Below are positions 44,870 through 54,792 of a DNA stretch of 64,000 bases, piece after piece. Numbering within the stretch: the first letter of the stretch is position 1; every line of letters begins with the position of its first letter. The position numbers and the translations under genes are program-made. The notes under the pieces were generated by a model, which saw nothing but the letters and a program-made list of their open reading frames with translations, made no database searches and had not been told where the DNA came from. The stretch is from Phocaeicola_A sp036804505 (GTDB lineage Bacteria; Bacteroidota; Bacteroidia; Bacteroidales; Bacteroidaceae), in contig DAIRSI010000009.1 in the NCBI GenBank assembly GCA_036804505.1, positions 61,437-125,436 of the forward strand, in the 5' to 3' direction.

Positions 44870-45760
44870 ATGAAGAAACTGAAGAACGGATTTAATGGAG
44901 AAATGGCTATCGTTGTGCCGCCTTTCGTTGTAGAAAGACTGGATGAGGATCCTATTATGTCGATGCTTCACGTCACGGATATCGGTTACTATCCTCATGC
45001 CGAATATCATTTCAGGGAGAGACAGGAGCCCATCAACCAGTACGTGTTCATCTATTGCGTAAAAGGTTCCGGATGGTTCAAGCTGCGTGGGCAACGCTGT
45101 GAAGTACATGCCGACCAGTATTTCATTCTCCCGGCAGGAGAACCTCATACGTATGCCTCATGCGAAGATAATCCATGGACCATCTACTGGATTCATTTCA
45201 AAGGGAAAGTGGCATCTGCTTATGCCGAAGGGGCTGCTCAGCCCATCGATCTTTCTCCCAACATTCGTTCCCGCATCAGCTTACGCAACAATCTTTTCGA
45301 AGAAATGTTCAACACTCTGAAAATGGGTTACAGCAACGGGAACTTGCGCTTTGTGTGTGCTTCCCTCCATTATTATCTGGGAACCTTACGTTTTCTCCAG
45401 CAGTACAGGGAGGCCGGTCAGTCAAACGAGAATGAGACGGACGATCCCATTCATGCCGCCATTCATTACATGACAGAGAATATAGGGAAACACATCAGCA
45501 TAGAAGAGATTGCCGGTTTCATCGGCTATTCGGTTTCACAGTTTTCTTTGTTGTTCAACAAGCAGACAGGATATAGCCCCATTGCCTACTTCAATCTTTT
45601 GAAAATCCAGCATGCCTGTCAGTTGCTTGATTTCACCGATATGAAAATCAATCAGATTTGCTTCAAGATAGGCATTGACGATTCCTATTATTTCTCGCGC
45701 CTCTTCACTAAAATCATGGGGGTCTCGCCGTTGAAGTACAGACAGACAAAGAAAGGATAG
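44870..45760 (+). CDS. AraC-family regulator with cupin sensing domain
   Basis: 296 residues. The N-terminal AraC cupin has QPINQYVFIYCVKGSGWF and the EVHADQYFILPAGEPHTY loop, which in AraC-like proteins binds a sugar. The C-terminal HTH_18 domain has IEEIAGFIGYSVSQFSLLFNKQTG and INQICFKIGIDDSYYFSRLFTKIMG. It diverges from the GH2-permease operon and most likely activates it in response to a sugar. It converges on the next AraC gene with only 4 nt between stops. Confidence 0.9.
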   Translation: MKKLKNGFNGEMAIVVPPFVVERLDEDPIMSMLHVTDIGYYPHAEYHFRERQEPINQYVFIYCVKGSGWFKLRGQRCEVHADQYFILPAGEPHTYASCEDNPWTIYWIHFKGKVASAYAEGAAQPIDLSPNIRSRISLRNNLFEEMFNTLKMGYSNGNLRFVCASLHYYLGTLRFLQQYREAGQSNENETDDPIHAAIHYMTENIGKHISIEEIAGFIGYSVSQFSLLFNKQTGYSPIAYFNLLKIQHACQLLDFTDMKINQICFKIGIDDSYYFSRLFTKIMGVSPLKYRQTKKG

Positions 45761-45764
45761 GTAC

Positions 45765-46643
45765 TCATTCGTCTTTTACTTCCATGAATTGCTTCCTGTA
45801 ATCTTTCGGCGAAGTGCCGACGTATTGCTTGAAGTATTTTCCGAAAAAGGATTGGGTAGGGAAGTTGAAGTAAGCGGCAATTTCTTTTATGCTGGATTTG
45901 GAATAGCGGAGTTTTTGCTTGGCATCTGTGATGACTATTTCGACAATCCACTGCAGAGCTGATTTTCCGCTTTTTGATTTGATGACGGAGGAAAGATAAT
46001 TGGGTGTCATGCACAGTTTGTCGGCATAGAAATTCACCTCTCTGTGCTCTAAATAATTATGGTAAAGTAATATAATGAAATTTTGGAATAGCATGTCGTT
46101 TCGGTCTTGGGGAAGGGACTGGAACGGTCTGTTTGTAAAGAAAATATTTACGATTTCACAGCAAAGAGTCGTGCCCAGCGAAAGGATGAGTTCCCTGAGA
46201 ATGTTTTTTTGTACGGGATTGACAAATGATTCTTTTTCTATGTGGATGCGTTGGTCGAGTGAGAAAATCATGGATTTGACATCTTCATACTGCTTTTTAT
46301 TCAATGAAATGCAAGGATTACTTCGGATAGCCAGCTGATCCGTCACATCCAGCATTTTGTTTATTATGGAAAGGATGAATTCAAAGCTGGTTTGTATGAA
46401 CATGCAGTTGAAGTCTTTGTCAACGGAAAGCACTTGAACAAAAAGCGAGGGAGTAAAAAAATACATGTCACGTTCCGATATCGAATACCGGTGACCGTCT
46501 ATGCTGATTTCTATATGCCCCTGAGTGCAAAGTGCCACACCCAGAATGTTTTTTACCGGTATCTCTACATTCAAATCCTTCAATAAAGGATTTTCTGCCG
46601 TGATGTAAAAGTATTCGAAAGGAACTTGTAAGAAATCGTTCAT
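45765..46643 (-). CDS. AraC-family regulator of the second RND operon
   Basis: 292 residues. The N-terminal part (about 1-165) is a divergent AraC sensing domain; the C-terminal part contains the two helix-turn-helix units (EVNFYADKLCMTPNYLSSVIKSKSG and SSIKEIAAYFNFPTQSFFGKYFKQYVG). It diverges from the second RND operon and is its probable regulator; which molecule it senses is unknown. Confidence 0.88.
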   Translation of the reverse strand: MNDFLQVPFEYFYITAENPLLKDLNVEIPVKNILGVALCTQGHIEISIDGHRYSISERDMYFFTPSLFVQVLSVDKDFNCMFIQTSFEFILSIINKMLDVTDQLAIRSNPCISLNKKQYEDVKSMIFSLDQRIHIEKESFVNPVQKNILRELILSLGTTLCCEIVNIFFTNRPFQSLPQDRNDMLFQNFIILLYHNYLEHREVNFYADKLCMTPNYLSSVIKSKSGKSALQWIVEIVITDAKQKLRYSKSSIKEIAAYFNFPTQSFFGKYFKQYVGTSPKDYRKQFMEVKDE

Positions 46644-46657
46644 ACTCTTTTTTGTTC

Positions 46658-46665
46658 CAAAGATA
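46658..46665 (-). promoter_or_regulatory. -7 box for the AraC gene at 45765
   Basis: Minus-strand TATCTTTG, a perfect match, 14 nt before the ATG, giving a very short leader. Confidence 0.55.
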
Positions 46666-46751
46666 TAAATTCGTATGTAACAAAGAACAATTTCATTCGT
46701 TTTTTATTTTATTATCCTTTAAATCGAACAATTTATTTCAGTAATCAATCT

Positions 46752-46781
46752 TTTGGGTTCTGACGAGACATCCTATTTTTG
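46752..46781 (+). promoter_or_regulatory. Promoter of the second RND operon
   Basis: TTTG (46752-46755), 18 nt, then TATTTTTG (46774-46781), perfect in both boxes and one nucleotide short of the usual spacing. It ends 12 nt before the adaptor start at 46794, so the leader is short; a start at 46806 would fit slightly better. Confidence 0.65.
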
Positions 46782-46793
46782 CACAGAAATAAA

Positions 46794-47831
46794 ATGAAGT
46801 ATAATATGTTTTATCAAAGAGTAAAAATGATGGCGGGTTTGGCTTGTGCAGCTTGTGTTTTGAGTTGCTCCCAACAACCTAAAGCGGATGAATCCGCAAG
46901 AATACCTGTCAAGACCATGATGGCAGATGCCCGCGAATATACCGGAAGCCGGTCGTACGTCGGGACGGTTGAAGAGTCTTTCGGTTCTCAATTGAGTTTT
47001 GCAACGATGGGAACAGTGAGCAAAGTTCTTGTAGATGAAGGACAAGCTGTGAAGAAAGGTCAGGTATTGGCTGTTTTGGACAAGACATCAGCTGAGAGTT
47101 CTTTTCAAATTGCCCGGTCAACGCTCCATCAGGCTCAGGATGCTTTCAATCGTCTTCAGACTTTATATAACAAAGGCAGCTTGCCCGAGATAAAATACAT
47201 AGAGATACAAACCCAGTTGGCACAGGCTCAGGCAGGGGTACGCATTGCCGGAAAAAATCTGGATGATTGTGTGCTGCATGCTCCTTTTTCCGGCTATATA
47301 TCCCAAAAGATGGTTGATATAGGCAATAATGTAGTGCCGGGTGTAGGGTGTTTCCGTCTTGTCAAGATTGACGGGGTGAAGGTGAAAGTTTCTGTTCCCG
47401 AACAAGAAATTTCCGGGATAAGCAAGGGGGCTGACATCGGTTTCACGGTAGCGGCTCTGGGCAACAGGCATTTTGTGGGAAAGGTGGTGGAAAAAGGTGT
47501 TCAGGCTAATGCTTTGAGTCATACTTACGAAATAAAGATTATTCTGCCGAATCCCAATCATGATTTGTTGCCGGGAATGGTCTGCAGCGTGGAAATGAAT
47601 ACAGATGACGCCGGCCGCTCCATCCTGGTTCCTCAGGAAGCTGTGATGCTCGACGGCGAGTCCACCTATGTATGGATTGTCGAGCATGGCGAGGCGGTGA
47701 AACGACCGGTGAAAGCAGGCGGAGTAACGAATCAGGGCGTCATCATTGCAGATGGACTGGCTCATGGGGAGAAAATCATAGTAAGCGGGCAGAACAAGGT
47801 CAGTGAAGGAACTAAAATCAAGGAATTATGA
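46794..47831 (+). CDS. RND periplasmic adaptor lipoprotein, second system
   Basis: About 345 residues from the ATG at 46794; an ATG at 46806 is also possible. A lipoprotein signal ends CVLSC. The halves of the lipoyl domain (VSKVLVDEGQAVKKGQVLAVLD and LHAPFSGYISQKMVDIGNNV) flank a short coiled coil. It matches HlyD/AcrA-family adaptors, shorter than the one in the first operon. Its TGA overlaps the RND ATG (ATGA), so the two are translationally coupled. Confidence 0.92.
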   Translation: MKYNMFYQRVKMMAGLACAACVLSCSQQPKADESARIPVKTMMADAREYTGSRSYVGTVEESFGSQLSFATMGTVSKVLVDEGQAVKKGQVLAVLDKTSAESSFQIARSTLHQAQDAFNRLQTLYNKGSLPEIKYIEIQTQLAQAQAGVRIAGKNLDDCVLHAPFSGYISQKMVDIGNNVVPGVGCFRLVKIDGVKVKVSVPEQEISGISKGADIGFTVAALGNRHFVGKVVEKGVQANALSHTYEIKIILPNPNHDLLPGMVCSVEMNTDDAGRSILVPQEAVMLDGESTYVWIVEHGEAVKRPVKAGGVTNQGVIIADGLAHGEKIIVSGQNKVSEGTKIKEL

Positions 47832-50800
47832 CGGGAAGGCGTGATATTATAGAAGCGGTGATGCATTATAAGAGCATCATGCTTTTGTTGCTTGTAACCT
47901 TGGTCGGCTTTGGAATCTATTCATTGGTAGAGATGCCGAAGAATGAGTTCCCTTCTTTTACGATAAGGCAAGGAGTAGTCGTCGGAGTATATCCGGGTGC
48001 CACCTCCAATGAGGTTGAAGAACAACTGACCCGGCCGCTCGAAAAATTTCTTTGGGGATTCAAGGAAATCAAGAAGGCAAAGACTTATTCCGAAACGAAA
48101 GACGGCATCTGTTATGTCTTTGTCGAGCTGAATGATAATGTGACGGACAAGGATGGATTCTGGAGCAAGTTCAAGATTCGTCTTCAGCAGTTCAAAGGCG
48201 AACTTCCCTCAGGAGTGCTGGCCCTTATTGCCAACGATGATTTCGGTGATACTTCGGCCATGCTTATCACGCTGGAAAGCAAAGATAAAACCTATCGGGA
48301 ATTACACGATTATATGACGGATTTGCAAGACCGTCTGCGTACAATTCCCGAAGTGGCCAATCTCCGTTTGAGCGGAGAACAACAGGAACAAATCGGTGTC
48401 TATATCGACAGGGATCGCTTGTCGGAGTACGGATTGAACACGACGACTCTCTTGAGCATGCTCACATCTCAGGGAATGACGGTCGTGAGCGGGTCCGTTG
48501 ATGACCAGAAAACGGTGCGTCCCATTCATCTGCATTCTTCCCTGAATACCGAAAATGATGTGGCTCAGCAAATCGTTTTCTCTGACCCGACGGGCCATGT
48601 GATACGTCTTCGGGATGTTGCAACTATAAAGAGAGAGTATCCGCAAGCCGATTCTTATGTAAAAAATAACGGAAAGAAGTGTATCGTTCTTTCCTTAGAG
48701 ATGAAAGAAGGTAGTAACATAGTCCATTTCGGGAAAAATGTCAAGAAGATAATTAAGGACTTCCAACAGAATCTTCCTTCGGATGTCACGATCTATCCGA
48801 TTACTGACCAAAGCAATGTAGTCAATTCTTCCATCATGGATTTCCTGAAGGAATTGCTGATAGCCATCTGTTCGGTTATTCTGGTAATCATGCTCCTCCT
48901 TCCTATGCGTGTGGCAAGTGTGGCGGCTGCAACGATTCCGATAACAATCTTTATGGCATTAGGCATTTTTTATGGAGCCGATATCGAATTGAACACGGTA
49001 ACTCTTGCCGCACTGATTGTTACTCTTGGCATGATTGTAGATAATTCCATTGTCATCATCGACTGCTACATAGAGAAGATTGATGAAGGAATGAGTCGCT
49101 GGCATGCAGCTTCTTTTGCTGCCAAAGAGTTTTTCTCGTCCATTCTCAGTGCAACATTGGCCATATCCATTACATTTTTCCCTTTGCTCATTACTATGCG
49201 GGGCATGATGTATGACTTTGTGAAATGGTTCCCGCTGGGAATTTCCATTGTCTTGGCCACATCTTTGCTCGTCGCCGTTTTTGTTGTGCCGTGGATGCAA
49301 TATTCCTATATCAAAAAGGGACTGAAAAGGGGTGTAGAGAAAAAGAATAAGAAAACTTTTCTGGAATATGTGCAAACATATTACAACAAGTTGATTGAAT
49401 GTTGTTTCATTCACCCTTTCATTACGTTGGGAATAGGAGCGGCTTCCATTGTATTGGGACTTTCCCTGTTTACTCATCTTCCTCAGAAACTGATGCCTCG
49501 GGCAGAGCGTAACCAATTTGCCGTGGAAATATACCTGCCTACGGGGACTGCTATTGAGCACACAGCGGCTGTGGCCGACAGCTTGCGCGATTTGCTGAAA
49601 AAAGATGACCGTATCGTGAATATCACGACATTCTATGGCAGCGGTTCTCCCCGTTTCCAGACATCTTATGCTCCCCAGATTGGAGGAACCAATTTCGCAC
49701 AATTTATTGTCAACACTCGGAGTGACAAGGATACGGAGGCTTTGCTTGACAAGTACGTGCCTCTATATACCGATTATTTCAGTGATGCCATGGTACGCTT
49801 CAAACAGCTCGATTATTCGGATGCATTGGCTCCGGTTGAGATACGTTTCAGTGGTTCGAATTTGAATGACTTGCACAAAGTGGTCGATAAGTCCATGCAG
49901 ATTATGAGAAAAGACTCTAATCTGCTATTGGTTCGCAGTAATTTCGAAGGAACAACAAATGGACTTCATGTCATCATGAACAGTGATGAAGCCAACAGGA
50001 TTGGTATCAGCAAGACTATGCTTTCCATGAATCTGGCTACCCGATTCGGTTCCGGTATTCCATTGACTACAGTTTGGGAAAAGGATTATCCTGTAGCCGT
50101 TGTGCTCAAGGACCGGCATTCCGGACTTCAGCATCCTGCCGATTTGGGCAATGCCACAGTGAGTGGAATCATTCCCGGCGTTCATGTCCCGCTTCGTCAG
50201 ATTGCAGAAATAAAACCGGATTGGAGTGAAGGCATGATTGTGCGTCGCAACGGTGTACTCACCATGTCAGTTTTTGCAGATACCCGGAGAGGTTTGAATC
50301 TGAATGAGGAGACGGATCGGGTGTTGAAGGATTTATCGGTGATGAAATTGCCCGAGGGCGTTACTATGAAGGCGGGCGGTCAGCGTGACAGCGACAATGA
50401 ATACGGACCTCAAATCTATAATGGTCTGGCTATTTCCATTATTGTCATCTTTGCCATCTTGATTTTTCATTTCAAGGACATCCGTTTGTCGGTTCTCATC
50501 ATGCTTTCCTTGCTGTTTTCTCTATTGGGAGCGGCTTTGGGCGTGCTCATCATGGGACAGGAAGTTGGAATGACGGGTACGCTCGGTCTCATTTCCCTGA
50601 TGGGGATTATTGTGCGAAATGGAATTATAATGGTGGACTATGCCGAAGAAATCCGGCTAAAGCATCATCTTAGTGCCAAGCATGCTGCCTTGCAAGCTGC
50701 AGAAAGACGAATGCGCCCTATCTTTCTGACCAGTGCTGCGGCTTCCATGGGGGTAGTGCCTATGGTTATTGAAAATTCGCCGATGTGGGGGCCAATGGGA

Positions 50801-50950
50801 ATCGTGGTATGTTTCGGTACAATCATTTCCATGTTTTTCATCATTACGATGATTCCGATAGGATACTGGATGATATTCAGGTTGGAAGATAAAAAACGCA
50901 AACTGAAAAATGAGAAAGAACGTGCACGCGAAATGCTCGCAAGAATATAA
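47828..50950 (+). CDS. RND permease, second system
   Basis: 1040 residues with the AcrB-type duplicated architecture and twelve helices. In TM4 the usual Asp-Asp is replaced by Asp-Asn (GMIVDNSIVIIDCY), unlike the DD of the first pump. The N-terminal VEMPKNEFPSFTIRQGVVVGVYPG and the NEEDSDNEYGPQIY-like region before the C-terminal helices place it in a Bacteroidetes-rich subgroup whose substrates are not known. It is the main pump of this operon. Confidence 0.92.
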   Translation: MTGRRDIIEAVMHYKSIMLLLLVTLVGFGIYSLVEMPKNEFPSFTIRQGVVVGVYPGATSNEVEEQLTRPLEKFLWGFKEIKKAKTYSETKDGICYVFVELNDNVTDKDGFWSKFKIRLQQFKGELPSGVLALIANDDFGDTSAMLITLESKDKTYRELHDYMTDLQDRLRTIPEVANLRLSGEQQEQIGVYIDRDRLSEYGLNTTTLLSMLTSQGMTVVSGSVDDQKTVRPIHLHSSLNTENDVAQQIVFSDPTGHVIRLRDVATIKREYPQADSYVKNNGKKCIVLSLEMKEGSNIVHFGKNVKKIIKDFQQNLPSDVTIYPITDQSNVVNSSIMDFLKELLIAICSVILVIMLLLPMRVASVAAATIPITIFMALGIFYGADIELNTVTLAALIVTLGMIVDNSIVIIDCYIEKIDEGMSRWHAASFAAKEFFSSILSATLAISITFFPLLITMRGMMYDFVKWFPLGISIVLATSLLVAVFVVPWMQYSYIKKGLKRGVEKKNKKTFLEYVQTYYNKLIECCFIHPFITLGIGAASIVLGLSLFTHLPQKLMPRAERNQFAVEIYLPTGTAIEHTAAVADSLRDLLKKDDRIVNITTFYGSGSPRFQTSYAPQIGGTNFAQFIVNTRSDKDTEALLDKYVPLYTDYFSDAMVRFKQLDYSDALAPVEIRFSGSNLNDLHKVVDKSMQIMRKDSNLLLVRSNFEGTTNGLHVIMNSDEANRIGISKTMLSMNLATRFGSGIPLTTVWEKDYPVAVVLKDRHSGLQHPADLGNATVSGIIPGVHVPLRQIAEIKPDWSEGMIVRRNGVLTMSVFADTRRGLNLNEETDRVLKDLSVMKLPEGVTMKAGGQRDSDNEYGPQIYNGLAISIIVIFAILIFHFKDIRLSVLIMLSLLFSLLGAALGVLIMGQEVGMTGTLGLISLMGIIVRNGIIMVDYAEEIRLKHHLSAKHAALQAAERRMRPIFLTSAAASMGVVPMVIENSPMWGPMGIVVCFGTIISMFFIITMIPIGYWMIFRLEDKKRKLKNEKERAREMLARI

Positions 50951-50981
50951 ATTGACAGGTTTAATTATAAAGTTGTAAACT

Positions 50982-52343
50982 ATGAGACGACAGTGGATGT
51001 GTTTGTGGAAACTGGTTTTTTTGTTAATCCCCGTTTCTTTGCAAGCTCAAAAAATATATACATTGGAAGAATGCCGCCATTTGGCATTGCAGAAGAATAT
51101 ACAGATAAAAAATGGCAGGCTTGCCATCGATCAAGCCAAAGAACAGGAAAAGAATGCTTTTTCTCATTATTTCCCTACGGTTTCTGCATCCGGAACCTAT
51201 TTTCACTCAAATGATGAACTGATTAAAGAGAAAGTAACTTTATCCTCCGAAGACCAGCAACAACTGGCGAAGATGGTAGCAGGACTGGGCCTGGATCCTA
51301 CGGCATTGTCCTCCATGCCGACTTCTTTTACGATGAAGGCCATTGATCACGGTACGATAGCCAATCTGATTGCTTTGGAACCTTTGTATGCCGGCGGTCA
51401 GATAACTGCAGGAAACAAGCTTGCAAAAGTGAAGACAGAAGTGAGACGGCTGCAACTGCAGCAATCACAAGATGATGTAGTCAATACCACGGAACAGTAT
51501 TTCAATCGTTTGCTCACACTCTATGCAAAGATGCGTACTATCAATCAGGTAGAGAAGCAGTTGGATAGAATTCATCAGGATGCGCAGAATGCATATCAAG
51601 GTGGTATATCCAATAAGAATGATGTGTTGAGTGTAGATCTGAAGAGAAATGAGATTTCGACCAGTCGTCTGAAACTGGAAAATGGTATTCAATTGTGCAA
51701 AATGGTTTTGGCGCAATACATCGGTGTGATGGGAGAGGACATTCAGATAGACACGACTTTGGCTTCGGATTTGCCAAATCCTTCGGTTTATCTGACCGAT
51801 CATTCTTCTGCCTTGAACCATCGAACGGAATCACAGTTGCTGGACAAGAATGTTCAGGCCAGCAAACTGCAGACAAAACTAAAACGCGGAGCTTTGCTTC
51901 CAACAGTTTCAGTAGGTGCGGCGGGAATTTATCAGGATATGTCCAATACGGGCCATTTGAAACTTGTCGGTCTGGCTACAGTGAGTATTCCTGTGAGCGA
52001 ATGGTGGAGCGGTAATCATCAGGTAAAGCAACAACAGATAGCGGAGCGGATGGCACAACAATCCCGTGAAGACAATCGGCAGTTGCTGTTGATTCAGATG
52101 CAAAGTGCGTATAATGATTTGGACAATGCCTACAAACAGATTGGGCTTGCCCAAACCCGATTGCAGAAATCGGCAGAAAATCTCCGCCTTTATGAAGATT
52201 ACTATAAAGTAGGCACTTCCACCATGAGCGATCTGCTTGATGCACAAACGCAAGACCAACAGGCAAAGGACCAATATGTTGAGGCCGTTACGCAATATCT
52301 TAACAGTCGAACCGCTTATTTCATTGCTACGGGGAAGAAGTAG
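50982..52343 (+). CDS. TolC-family outer-membrane efflux protein, second system
   Basis: 453 residues with a signal peptide ending SLQAQ (about residue 23), not a lipobox. TolC-type helical hairpins are present in both halves (TLEECRHLALQKNIQIKN, LRLYEDYYKVGTSTMSDLLDAQTQDQQAKDQ). It lies 31 nt after the permease and completes the second tripartite pump. After it there is a 120-nt AT-rich stretch in which I see no terminator. Confidence 0.93.
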   Translation: MRRQWMCLWKLVFLLIPVSLQAQKIYTLEECRHLALQKNIQIKNGRLAIDQAKEQEKNAFSHYFPTVSASGTYFHSNDELIKEKVTLSSEDQQQLAKMVAGLGLDPTALSSMPTSFTMKAIDHGTIANLIALEPLYAGGQITAGNKLAKVKTEVRRLQLQQSQDDVVNTTEQYFNRLLTLYAKMRTINQVEKQLDRIHQDAQNAYQGGISNKNDVLSVDLKRNEISTSRLKLENGIQLCKMVLAQYIGVMGEDIQIDTTLASDLPNPSVYLTDHSSALNHRTESQLLDKNVQASKLQTKLKRGALLPTVSVGAAGIYQDMSNTGHLKLVGLATVSIPVSEWWSGNHQVKQQQIAERMAQQSREDNRQLLLIQMQSAYNDLDNAYKQIGLAQTRLQKSAENLRLYEDYYKVGTSTMSDLLDAQTQDQQAKDQYVEAVTQYLNSRTAYFIATGKK

Positions 52344-52458
52344 ATATAGATTTTTTGGAAAATTCTTTATATTTTAGATTGAATGTAGGGCCTATATGTT
52401 TTTTATCTGTTTATTAAATAATTTCTTCAAAAAAAATCAGAAAAACGATATATTTCTA

Positions 52459-52466
52459 TACCTTTG
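52459..52466 (+). promoter_or_regulatory. -7 box in front of the small ORF
   Basis: TACCTTTG, a perfect -7 match, 16 nt before an ATG at 52483 and 48 nt before the ATG at 52515. No -33 element at the normal distance. Confidence 0.45.
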
Positions 52467-52514
52467 CCAGAGGTAAAGATAATGTTTCGTATTTTGTTGA
52501 ATATATTTATTAAT

Positions 52515-52712
52515 ATGAAAAACATAACTAGATTCGTTATAATAATGCTTCTCTCTTTTTTTATATCGAATCCTTTATATGCCCAATTTTTTCATCATCT
52601 TGAAGCAAAAGATGGATTGAAAGTTAAACTCAGCTTCGTGTTGCTTAATTCCGGCATGTCTGTGAATGGGGTATATTCATTCTTTGCCAAATATGCAAGG
52701 CAAAATAATTAG
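52515..52712 (+). pseudogene. Possible N-terminal remnant of a hybrid two-component sensor
   Basis: A 65-codon frame opens with a signal peptide ending NPLYAQ, followed directly by FFHHLEAKDGL. That pattern (aromatic-HL-x-x-x-DGL after the cleavage site) is how the periplasmic propeller of Bacteroides hybrid sensors begins. After DGL the resemblance stops and the protein ends within 30 residues. I read it as the head of a sensor gene cut off where the restriction island begins. It could instead be a genuine small secreted peptide. The remaining gap (52344-52732) holds no other gene. Confidence 0.5.
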
Positions 52713-52732
52713 CAATAATGTAAAATAAAGAT

Positions 52733-54790
52733 ATGACAGAACAAGAATTAGCGTCCGTGATATGGGACATTAAAGAGATAATAAGAGGTCTGTACGACGA
52801 TGCAGAGGTGGAGGATGTGATTTTACCGTTTACACTGCTGCGCCGTTTGGATTGTGTGCTCGATGAGAAGCGTGATGCTATCATGGAGGAACTGAACAAG
52901 ATTCCTGCCGAAGCACCAGAGAAAATGAAGAAAATCAAGTTGGACAGCATTCTCCGCAAGAATAACTTGACATTCTTCAATACATCAGGTCTCTCAATGG
53001 AGAAGATGCTGGCAGCTCCGGGACAGATAGCCACGTCGTTTGACTATTACCTCAACTCGTTTACCGAAAATGTGCGTGATATTCTTGCCAACTTCGTGCA
53101 TAAGCAGGATGCCGGTGAACATCTGGATTTGAACGATATCTACCGCCGCCTTGCAGAAAGCAACAAATTGTTCTCAGTGTGTCAGATGTTTGTGCAGCGT
53201 GCCGACTTACATCCCGACAAGGTGAGCAACGCTATGATGGGTACTGTATTCGAGAATGTGATCCGCCGTTCCAAAGAGTCCTCAAACACCAAGGCAGGAC
53301 AGTTCTACACACCTCGTGACATCGTACAGTTGCTTGTTGCGCTTACTATCAGCGGACACGAGGATGAACTTTATATTCCAGGACGTATCTTCTCAATCTA
53401 TGACCCTTGCTGTGGTACCGGCGGTATGCTTACCGAGGGAAAGAAATACCTTCAGACGCTTTCACACAATCCCAACTTGAAGGTGCAGCTTTTCGGTCAG
53501 GAACTCAACGATAAGACATACGCCATCTGCAAGGCCGACTTGTTGATGAAGGGCGACGACCATAACATCAGTCAGCAACTCTTCAAGGGCAATACCTTCA
53601 GCGATGACAAACTATATGGCCGAACTTTCAACTTTATGCTTGCCAACCCTCCATTCGGTGTTGACTGGGGGAAGGATGAACATGTGAAGGAATGCGTGCA
53701 GAAGGATAATGCGCCAGGAAAGCGCTTTGAGGCTGGCTTGCCTACGACAAGCGATGGTTCTTTACTTTTCCTGATGCACATGGTAGCCAAAATGGACAAG
53801 GAAAACGGTTCTCGAATCGGTATCGTACTCAACGGTTCACCACTCTTCAACGGTGATGCCGGAAGTGGTTGGAGCAATATCCGCAAGATGCTGCTGGATA
53901 AGAACCTGCTGGATTGCATCGTGTCACTGCCAGGTGACCTGTTTTATGGTACAGGAATCAGTACTTATCTTTGGATTCTTGACAACAAACGCCCAAAGGA
54001 AAAGGAGAATCAGGTGCTCTTCATCGATGCTGCCCATAAGAACGAGTATGCCAAGTTGCTTCAGACAAATCTTGGGAAGAAGCGATTCGACATCAGCGAG
54101 GAGGGGGCCAAGGACATCCTTGAAATCTATAAGGAGTATAAGAGCGTCAGCCGTGACATTCTCAATGAGAGTACGGGCGAAGTAGAGCATCTGGAGATAG
54201 CCAAGAAGATGGATTACGATGACTTCCTTTATACCAAGGTTGCTGTGCGTCGCCCCATGCGCTATTGGTTTGAAGGCATCACTGCCAAGTATGAGCAGAT
54301 GAAAGTTGAAGATGGCTTCAAGCCCGACGATAAGAAGAACCTCATTTATAAGACTGTTGCTGCTATAGATGGTATTGATGCCAAGCGTAGCGACACAGAG
54401 TTCTTTGCCTTCCTAAAAAAGTGTAAGCCGTCAGCAGCTGAGATCAAGAACATCCGTAAGGTATGGGGAATCGTGAGCGAAGATGCACCCGAAGTGCTCA
54501 ACAATCCATATAAGGCTGATAGTGGTTTTATGGAGGATGGTAATCTCAATGATACTGAGAATATACCGTTTAAGCAGGATGTGGATGAATATTTCGAGCG
54601 TGAGGTGCTGCCTTTCACTCCCGATGCATGGATGGACAGAACCAAAGACAAAATTGGTTGTGAGTTCCCATTCACTAAACTGTTCTACGTCTATCGTCCG
54701 ATGAGAGACCTCGACGCTATTCTTGCAGACATCAAGATACTTGATGAAGAGGCTGACGCTGAGCTGGAAGAGATTAAACTGGAGGATTAA
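52733..54790 (+). CDS. hsdM: Type I restriction-modification DNA methyltransferase subunit
   Basis: 685 residues, longer than the classical HsdM. The N-terminal helical domain (ELASVIWDIKEIIRG) is followed by an N6-adenine methyltransferase fold: motif X/I region FYTPRDIVQLL, DPCCGTGGMLTEG (SAM binding) and catalytic motif IV NPPF. The C-terminal region beyond about 560 includes a coiled segment that would contact HsdS. It methylates adenine in the target defined by HsdS. The start ATG follows an A-rich leader; I see no palindromic operator in front of it, in contrast to hsdR. It overlaps the hsdS ribosome-binding site GGAGG. Confidence 0.95.
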   Translation: MTEQELASVIWDIKEIIRGLYDDAEVEDVILPFTLLRRLDCVLDEKRDAIMEELNKIPAEAPEKMKKIKLDSILRKNNLTFFNTSGLSMEKMLAAPGQIATSFDYYLNSFTENVRDILANFVHKQDAGEHLDLNDIYRRLAESNKLFSVCQMFVQRADLHPDKVSNAMMGTVFENVIRRSKESSNTKAGQFYTPRDIVQLLVALTISGHEDELYIPGRIFSIYDPCCGTGGMLTEGKKYLQTLSHNPNLKVQLFGQELNDKTYAICKADLLMKGDDHNISQQLFKGNTFSDDKLYGRTFNFMLANPPFGVDWGKDEHVKECVQKDNAPGKRFEAGLPTTSDGSLLFLMHMVAKMDKENGSRIGIVLNGSPLFNGDAGSGWSNIRKMLLDKNLLDCIVSLPGDLFYGTGISTYLWILDNKRPKEKENQVLFIDAAHKNEYAKLLQTNLGKKRFDISEEGAKDILEIYKEYKSVSRDILNESTGEVEHLEIAKKMDYDDFLYTKVAVRRPMRYWFEGITAKYEQMKVEDGFKPDDKKNLIYKTVAAIDGIDAKRSDTEFFAFLKKCKPSAAEIKNIRKVWGIVSEDAPEVLNNPYKADSGFMEDGNLNDTENIPFKQDVDEYFEREVLPFTPDAWMDRTKDKIGCEFPFTKLFYVYRPMRDLDAILADIKILDEEADAELEEIKLED

Positions 54791-54792
54791 GT

